The translations under genes were made by a program, and so were the position numbers. The notes beneath the pieces were generated by a model that worked only from the letters and a program-made list of their open reading frames with translations, ran no database searches and was not told the origin of the DNA. This document shows positions 57,192-64,000 of a DNA stretch of 64,000 bases, in pieces. Position 1 is the first letter of the stretch, and every line of letters begins with the position of its first letter. The DNA comes from Gnetum montanum (lineage: Eukaryota; Streptophyta; Gnetopsida; Gnetales; Gnetaceae), in NCBI GenBank assembly GCA_015680685.1, contig MNCI01011333.1:327656-391655 (forward strand), given 5' to 3'.

Positions 57192-58934
57192 TTAATCCGT
57201 ATTATTATTAGGATGGGTGGTATCCCCCATAACTAAATGGTTGAGAATGACAAGGATTAATAAATGAAAGATGAGGGTCCTTGCATGTTGGAAGTATTGG
57301 GGCTTGGCCATACTTACCCCATCGGGGTTCACACACTTGATTATAATGAGCATAATGGGGCAATTTATACAATGTAGTTCCCAAATAACGAGTTGACCCA
57401 CTATGATATTTGGGATTGTTAGATGGTATGCAAGGATTGGAATGATGCCTTCCATGGCTGTGTTCATTTGGCCGTATTATTGTTGGAGTGTGAGTTGGTG
57501 GCCTTGATGAAGTTACATGAGGTGTTGGGTTTGAAGATAAGGGTGCACCACAGTGTTGGACTTGTGCTAAGTCAGAGGATGTAGTGACCTCGAAATTGTG
57601 TTGTCCCTTCCTAGGGTCATTTCTAAAGAAGGGGCACCTTCGATGTTGCTGAGTAGTAGCACAAGTGACGCTCATGGGTTGTTGCTGTGGTGCAGACACA
57701 TTAGGAACATTTGGTGGCGATATATAAGGAGGGAAAGGATGAGAATGTTGAAAATTAGGAGGGGTATAAGGTGCACAAGGTGGTGGTTGTGTTGAAGGTA
57801 TGGGCTGATAGTATTGAGGAGAATGGTATTGTGGTGAGATAAAGTGTGTTGGCCCAGTTGGAGAAACAAGATGTTGAACAAGATAAACATTTGGGTTCAG
57901 ATGATACGAAGGATACCTCCAGTTTAGTGGTGGTCTCCCCCATGACTGGGATTGTTGCCACTATGATCGAACACAGTATCTCTGTACGAACTCTGGATGT
58001 AACGTGCTTCCCCAATGCTCATATAAATGTAACAAGATTGGGCATTGGCCCATGGGGTGATCATACAGGCATATGTTACATTCATACGTATGATTGGTAG
58101 TTGACCTCTTATTTTCCTTATCCGTTCTTTCTGATTATCTAATGTTTTTTCCTGCTTCTTGGGTTGTCAAAACTCTATCTCCAATAATGTTGATAAATTC
58201 TCCACACTTTTGATACGTTCATTCCAACATCTTATTGATCTTTTCCTTGACCTCTTCTAATGTTTGTTGTGTTGGCAAAGATGATGTTTCCACCTTGAGA
58301 TTGGTNGAACCCATGGCCTGGACAGTTATTCAACAGTGCATAATATCTTTCTAAGGCCATGTCCAAGGGTTCATGTTTTGCTTATTTCCATCCTTGGATT
58401 TGTTTCCTCAAGGCTGACACTCTTGTGTAGGTTTGATATTTTTCATTAAAGAGTTCTACCATTGTTGACCAGCATCATATTGAATTTGGTTTTAACGATC
58501 TATACCATACTTTTTCTTGGTTAACAAGTGTCATAGGGAAGAGCTTGAGTTTTTTCCAACCATTATCAATGTTGTTCCATGTACAGGCATCGTAGAAGGC
58601 TTGTAAATGTTGATGCGGATCTAAGTCATAGCCTCCCAAAAATTTAGGAAAGTTGTTTAAATTGAGCCTGTGTAGATGGCTCTCTTTACGATGCCTACGT
58701 CAGATTCGAACAGCCTCTTGTATTTGTGTTAAGCTTGTAGTGGCCAGTAGGGGTTCATCGTCATCGAGTAGATTATACTTTCATGTGTTGGGATGATGTT
58801 GGTTTTGTTCATGTTTATAAGAAACCCCCACTTTAGGTTGTTTACTCCAATCTTCATCGTCATATAGTTCGTTGGTTCTCCAATGAACTTGCTCACTATG
58901 TGTGGCATTATCATGATCTTGTAGGAGAGGCATG
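57192..58934 (-). pseudogene. gag of copy C
   Basis: Start MPLLQDHDNATHSEQVHW at 58932-58934. Capsid blocks NLNNFPKFLGGYDLDPHQHL and KKLKLFPMTLVNQEKVWY, the zinc-knuckle-like CNICLYDHPMGQCPILLH near 58060, and the Pro/Gln/His-rich tail (57890-57210). Several stops. A single N at 58306 coincides with the loss of about 235 bp relative to copy A (46790-47027), so the break there may be an assembly artefact. Confidence 0.8.
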
Positions 58935-59055
58935 ATTGTGAAATTGTGTGTGAATTTATATGTGACTTTTAATAATTATTTTTTTTCTAAAAGATATATC
59001 ATTAAGTCCTATACAGCGACCTTGTATGCTATAACTAATCTAGATAACTAGCACC

Positions 59056-59069
59056 ATCCCCGGTGCCAA
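59056..59069 (-). promoter_or_regulatory. primer binding site of copy C, with a 6-bp deletion
   Basis: The minus strand reads ttggcaccggggat, which is the copy A site without the central gttgcc. Confidence 0.8.
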
Positions 59070-59870
59070 TGATGAGTGGCGAGGTACCCCTACACTCAAC
59101 CATACAAATATGAGTGTTACACGTGCGATCCAGTCGAACTCCATAGATGGACTAGTTGTGGCATCTAGACAATTAGCCTTAGGTCACAGTTCACTGTCTT
59201 CCCACCTGGACTAGTATTACCTTTGTCATGTATGGTTTAGTCTAGAGTGAGGTGTATGATGTGTTTCTAACCTAATGTTACTCTTGAAGGAAATAGAAAG
59301 TAACAATTACTAAGCTAGGAGAGAAAGGATGAGAGAAAATATAAACTAGCCTAAGTGCGATTCCATACACATCTTGGACTTTGTGCATGACTACCATTGG
59401 GATTAGCAAGTGCAGATCCTAGGTACGCTACTGGGTTATCAAGTAGTCACACTTAAATGCTCGTAATCAAGTCGTACTCATTATGCGTTTTAACATGAGA
59501 TAAGGGTGAGAAGATATTAACTAGGAAGCAGTAAATAGAAATTAATTAAATAATTAATCTAAGTAAATGCTGCAATGATGAAGTAATCTCAATCTTTATT
59601 TCCGGTCATGTGCGTGTCCAAGTACGTCACACTCGAATAAGGATGTCGTACAATTACAATCACCACATACATTGGAAAATAATTATAACTCTAAGAAGGA
59701 AAAACTACAAGAGTTTGGGTAAGGAACTAAGAACTAACTTCCAAAACTCATCAGTCTACCTCTTATTTATAGATGAGGAGGTAGGCTATGATATCGTGTA
59801 TGTGATATCGTGGTTGGACATGCAATATTACGTATGCGATATCACTGTCGCCCCAAATGATGACTCATCA
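59070..59870 (-). repeat. 5' LTR of copy C
   Basis: 801 bp. The decayed palindrome gatatcgtgtatgtgatatc at about 59791-59810 differs from the intact GATATCGCGTACGCGATATC only by C to T at CG sites. TATA box near 59765-59772 on the minus strand. Confidence 0.88.
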
Positions 59871-59875
59871 CTAGG

Positions 59876-62740
59876 CTAGGAAGAATGTGAAGCAAGTAGG
59901 CAATAGTAAGGAAGGTAGAGGCCAAGGATAGTGATTGGTAATTTAGGATGAATGTAAAATATTTATTGTATAGCCAACAGGAGTAGACTAGAGGACCCAT
60001 AATCACATGTATGTTCTAATAGACTATTTGTTAGATACATAGTCTAACATGGTAATGGATATGGGAGGTATAAGTTCAAACTCTAAAGGATTAATTTTAT
60101 TTGATCTAGGTGCTATCCATTTCTTTGTAGATCTTAGTGTTATACATCAAGTATGTCTTGCATGTCATTCTATTTATCTTAGGTTATTAATATCTTTTAC
60201 TCTAGGCCATGAGACTCAAATTGATTATATGTGCATAGGCATGCCAAAAAAATTATAGGATATGTAGGGATTTGTAATTTACATGTTTTAGATCACAAAG
60301 CATATGATGTAATTTTATAGAAGAATTGGCTCTCATAGTTCAATGTCAATTTGGACTATCAGCAGAAAATCCTAAGAATACATGTAACTAATAGTACATA
60401 TGTTGAGGTACAAACTCCTTTGAGGTTTTTATGATTGGATTTGACCTCTTCTGAGATGTTCCATATGATGCTTTGAAATATACATGGATGCTTTATGATT
60501 ACAATATAATGAAAAGATGTGGTAGGGATAGATTAGATCCCTACAATATAGGAGATTCTTGATGTGCTCTAGTCAAAGTCACTAAGTTTACCATTGAGAT
60601 GTAAGATTGAGTTTAAGAGTGAGCTTAAACATAGTATAAAGCCTATTTCAAAGGATTTGCATAGGATGTCTTCCATACATTTGCAAGATTTGCTAGAAAA
60701 GACCTCATATAACCCATTATGTCATTGTGGGATATGTTATTTGTTAAAAAGAATAATGGGAGTTTGCATTTACGCATAGATTACAAGAAGCTAAATTAGT
60801 TGACTTTAATGAATAAGTATTCCTGATCATGTATTAATGATTTGTTTGATCAACTTTAAGGAGATCATATATTCTTAAAGATTGATATCAAGTCTAGATA
60901 TGATTAGGTGTGGATTCATAACTAGGATATGTCAAAGAAAACATAGAGAACTTAATATAATTATTATAACTTTTGGTGCTATTTTTAGGTTGATAAATGC
61001 ATCAATAGTTTTCATGTACCTCATGAATAATGTACTTTAGCCATTTCTAGATTAGTTTATAATTGTGTTCATAAATGATATCTTAGTATATTATCCTATT
61101 GAGTAGTTATATGTAAAGCATTTGAGGATGGTATTACATATTTTGAGAAAGTATTAGTTGTATGCTCACCAATCCAAGTATTTATTTGGAAAGTTAAAGA
61201 TTTAGTTCTAGGAGTACATGATATCAAAATTTGGAATTGCTATGGATATACCAAAGATTGTAGTTGTTCAAACTGGCTAGTACCATAATTAATAATAGAG
61301 ATATGGAGCTTCTTAGGATTAGTAGGTTACTACTATATTTCTATGAGATATTTCTTTCAACTAGCATATTCTTTAACTTGGTTACTAAAAAAGTAAATTA
61401 GCTTTGTTTGGAGTCCAACTTGTTTAGTTGCATTTCAAGAGTTGAAGCATAGATTAGTGACTGCTTAAGTGTTAGTGTCTCCTACACCAGAGCAATCATA
61501 TGATGTTAGAATTTATGCTTTATGAGATGGATTTGATTATGTGTTGATGCAAGATAAACATATTGTGTCTTAGGTATCTTATCAGTTGAGGCTACATGAG
61601 ACTAGATATCTTGTGCATCATCTAGAGTTAGATGTTATAGTGTTTGCATTGAATATTTGATGTTATTATATTTATGGGAAGAAATTCACTATTTGGACTA
61701 ATCATATGAGCCTTTAGTATCTCATGAGTCAATCATAGTTAAACCTGTGACAACATGGAGGGGTTGAGTTACTTACCAGCTTTGATTTCACTATTAAATA
61801 TAGGTATGAAAAGACTAATAAAGTAGCAAATGCATTGATCAGGATAGCTAGTAAGGTTAATATTCTAAATATATGATGAAATATATGGAAGAAAATTTTA
61901 GAGCAATAGTGGCATGATTCATGCTGTTAAGAGTTGAAGTAGTAGATTATGTTTGATGGATCATTATCTATGGATAGTCTTGATGTATTGTAGAGGGATG
62001 GCTAAGTATGTGTTCTAAAAGCTTTGTGATCTTAGTTAATGGATGATACCTATATGAGTAATTACCATATACATTAAAGTAATGAGAAAATATACTAATG
62101 ACTATGATGAATGTATTGATAGCTTAAAATGAAGAAGAATGTAGGGAAGTATATCTCTTAATGTTGGATTTATTAGCAAGTAAAGATAAAGCATTAGAGA
62201 TCAGTAGATACTTACATTTCCACAATATTCCTTGGTGGAAATGGGATTCATCTTCTAAGTACTTGTAGTGATCATGATGCTATACTAGTTGCTGTTGATA
62301 AAGTTTTCTTACTTCTTTATTACATGGACATTCATGAATGTAGTAGAGACTACACATCTCTTTCTTGTAGAGTTAGTGAGGTTCCATGATATATTGTAGT
62401 AGATTATTAGTGATCAGGATGCTTGATTTATTTCATGATTTTGGTAGACACTTTAGATAGATATGGATACAAGGCTAAACATGAGTTTAGTATATCATCC
62501 ATAGATGAATGATTAGATGAAGCATGTAAATTAGATTTTTAAGGGCATGTTAAGAGTATGCCTTGCAATATAGAGATAGCTGGGATTATATGCTTTCATT
62601 GAAAAAATTTCCATATAATAATAATTATTAAAAGAGTCTGTGGATAATATTATATGAGATCCTAAATGGTAGGCCATGCAAAATACACTTATGTTAAGAC
62701 ATTATTGAAGATTGTTAGCAGTTAAGCATAGATTTGGTAA
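59876..62740 (+). mobile_element. chromovirus-like Ty3 element, right part (protease-RT-RNase H-integrase)
   Basis: Protease: LILFDLGAIHFFVDLSV (60088-60140), where family members have FDSGATHSFI. RT: KPISKDLHRMSSIHLQDL (60640-60700), a decayed RIMGVCIYA (60750-60778) in place of KKDGxxRxCIDYR, and a block near 60880 in place of FSKIDLRSGYHQ. RNase H remnants lie around 61480-61850. Integrase: IPWWKWD (62230-62250), IISDQDA.FIS.FW (62400-62450) and LNMSLVYHP (62475-62505), matching the chromoviral IxSDRDxRFTSxFW and ...STAYHPQTDGQ blocks. Stops throughout. Separated from its gag part by copy C. Confidence 0.72.
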
Positions 62741-63528
62741 TGTAGATTTGGTAATTTTCTGGTGATCAAGGTTGTGAATTACAAAGGTAACTTCCCCATC
62801 ATTATGGGAAGAGCTTAGTTAAGGACAGTTAATGCACGAATGGGCATAAGTGACCTCTCCTTGGAAATCTCCAAGGAAAATGAATTTGGATAGTTGGAGA
62901 AGAAGCGTGTTCCATGCATTGTGTACAATGATAATGGGTGCAATTGTATGAAAAATATTTGGTCCATCAAAAGTACATACATTAGAGCATGTAATCAGTG
63001 TGCATAAGAAATAGATATTCAATGATGTTTGTATGTAGCAACCAAAAAATAGGAGGGCACCTAGTGGTTGACAGCTAACTTAGAAAGCAGCACATTATGC
63101 ATGGAACAAACTAAAAGTCTAACATGTGCTTATGTTGAAGGCATGGATAAACTTGAACAAGTTCATCACCAACTCTCTCATGGTGAAAATAATGATACCT
63201 ATTGGGGAGAGGTTGAAATCCCTAATAACTTCAAGTGGGAGCCCCTAGAGTTGAAAACTCTACCAACAGGCATGGAGTATGCATTCTTAAATAATGGTAA
63301 GCTGATCATAATCAATGCCAAACTTTCTCCTAAAGAAAAAGAAAGGTTGTTAGAAGTGGTTAACAAATGTCCAACAATATTTACTTAGTCATATTCTAAG
63401 CTAACATGAATTGATCCAAGGATATGCCAACATCAAATTTACATTGACCCAACCATGAAGCCAAGAAGGCAGTTGCAGAGATGGTTGAACCCTAAATTGA
63501 AGCAGATCTTTAATGACTAAATAGAGCA
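62741..63528 (+). pseudogene. Ty3 gag-pol-family fragment (protease to start of RT)
   Basis: Same family as copies 1 and 2 at 7.9-22.2 kb: FLVIKVVNYKGNFPIIMGRA, KKRVPCIVYNDNGCNC, then an open frame 63068-63388 with LEQVHHQLSHGENNDTYWGE, NFKWEPLELKTLP and LSPKEKERLLEVVNKCPTIF. It then reads HQIYIDPTMKPRRQ and PKLKQIF, where RT begins. It is better preserved than either longer copy. Cut at 63528 by a new LTR. Confidence 0.8.
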
Positions 63529-64000
63529 TGAAACACCCTGAAAAATTACGGGTCGGCCTCAGGCAAAGATTCGCAATTCAAGCGAGAGCGCGCTCCAGCT
63601 TGGTTCCAGGACAAGTTTACGCTCTATACGCACGACAGCGTAATGAGTGTAATAAGCTCCAAAATAGTCAAAGGATGAATCTAGAGAAGTGCAACAGTTT
63701 CACGCTTTTCCTCACGGTGCATAAATAACCTGTTTTTATGCTCGTTACGCGGCGGTGCGTACCATTGCATATGTTATCATTCAAGTTGCACATTGTTTTA
63801 TGCTTCATTACGCATAGCTGCGTAGTGAGCATAAGGCACACATTGTTTTACGCTTCATTACACACAGCTGCGTAGTGAGCGTAAGGCATACATTGTTTAC
63901 GCTTTGACACGCGCAGCTGCGTAGTGAGCATAAAGTTGTACATTGTTTACGCTTTGACACACGCAACTGCGTAGTGAGCGTAAAGCAACTCTGAGCTTAT
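63529..64000 (+). mobile_element. LTR start of a TGAAACACC-family element, continues beyond the window
   Basis: tgaaacaccctgaaaaatta begins abruptly inside the RT start of the preceding fragment. The beginning resembles the minus-strand LTR start of the 24.4-33.4 kb element (tgaaacaccacaaaattttg). It carries a cluster of tacgc/gcgta words. The far LTR edge is outside the window; a gagca target duplication would be expected there. Confidence 0.72.
63791..63990 (+). repeat. four 50-bp tandem units with an inner palindrome
   Basis: Units begin cattgttt at 63791, 63841, 63891 and 63941, an exact 50-bp period. Each contains a near-palindrome around cagctgcgta, flanked by tacgc and gcgta arms, so each unit can form a hairpin. 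Confidence 0.92.

Larger units (their letters stand above)
53580..59870 (-). mobile_element. non-autonomous gag+ORF2 retrotransposon, copy C
   Basis: LTRs at 53580-54409 and 59070-59870, each with tgatgag...ctcatca ends, are flanked by the perfect 5-bp duplication CTAGG (53575-53579 and 59871-59875). Minus-strand order is LTR, primer site, gag, spacer, deleted ORF2, polypurine tract, LTR. The complete outline proves that this gag+ORF2 form integrated as a unit. It sits inside the chromovirus-like element. Confidence 0.9.

Overview
The window looks like a repeat-saturated stretch of a large seed-plant nuclear genome. The reasons are nested LTR retrotransposons in many decay states, a plant PLS-type PPR fragment, a plant TOM22/TOM9-like fragment, a plant LRR receptor kinase, and a short plant-type telomere motif. 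A gymnosperm is plausible from the low gene density and old, CpG-depleted elements, but nothing here proves it. Only one host gene has long open coding sequence: the minus-strand LRR receptor-like kinase at 36220-39035, split by one clean intron and lacking its N-terminus.

Layout: 679-4452 is a Ty1/copia element whose reverse transcriptase region has been replaced by a piece of a PPR gene. 4518-5763 holds a 186-bp tandem duplication with a third copy in inverted orientation. 6056-6261 (-) is a TOM22/TOM9-like pseudogene fragment. 7905-22200 is two Ty3/gypsy gag-pol copies in tandem sharing one middle LTR. 24404-33396 is a minus-strand element with gag-protease only, bounded by a perfect 5-bp target duplication and carrying three LTRs of two types. 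34430-35680 is a decayed LINE. 40764-48779 (-), 48780-51789 (+) and 53580-59870 (-) are three copies of one non-autonomous family that encodes gag plus a long second ORF (ORF2, about 928 codons, partly coiled coil) where pol should be. The last of these is inserted, with target duplication CTAGG, in an older chromovirus-like Ty3 element (52590-53579 and 59876-62740). 62741-63528 is another gag-pol-family fragment, cut by a fresh LTR that runs off the window end. 45007-45525 is an assembly gap.

How the parts relate: the gag+ORF2 family and the gag-pol family at 7.9-22.2 kb share LTR ends (TGATGA...ACTCATCA), the primer-binding-site type, the polypurine tract and a clearly homologous gag. The simplest reading is an autonomous/non-autonomous pair in which ORF2 replaced protease-RT-RNase H-integrase. 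Several ORF2 in-frame stops are shared between copies. A second cross-cutting pattern is that nearly every Ty3-type LTR here carries a cluster of short self-complementary, CpG-rich words between its 5' terminus and its TATA box, each family with a different word. Older copies have lost these words by CG to TG/CA changes.

All alignments, identities and copy counts were made by eye; family assignments rest on recognised protein motifs and not on searches.
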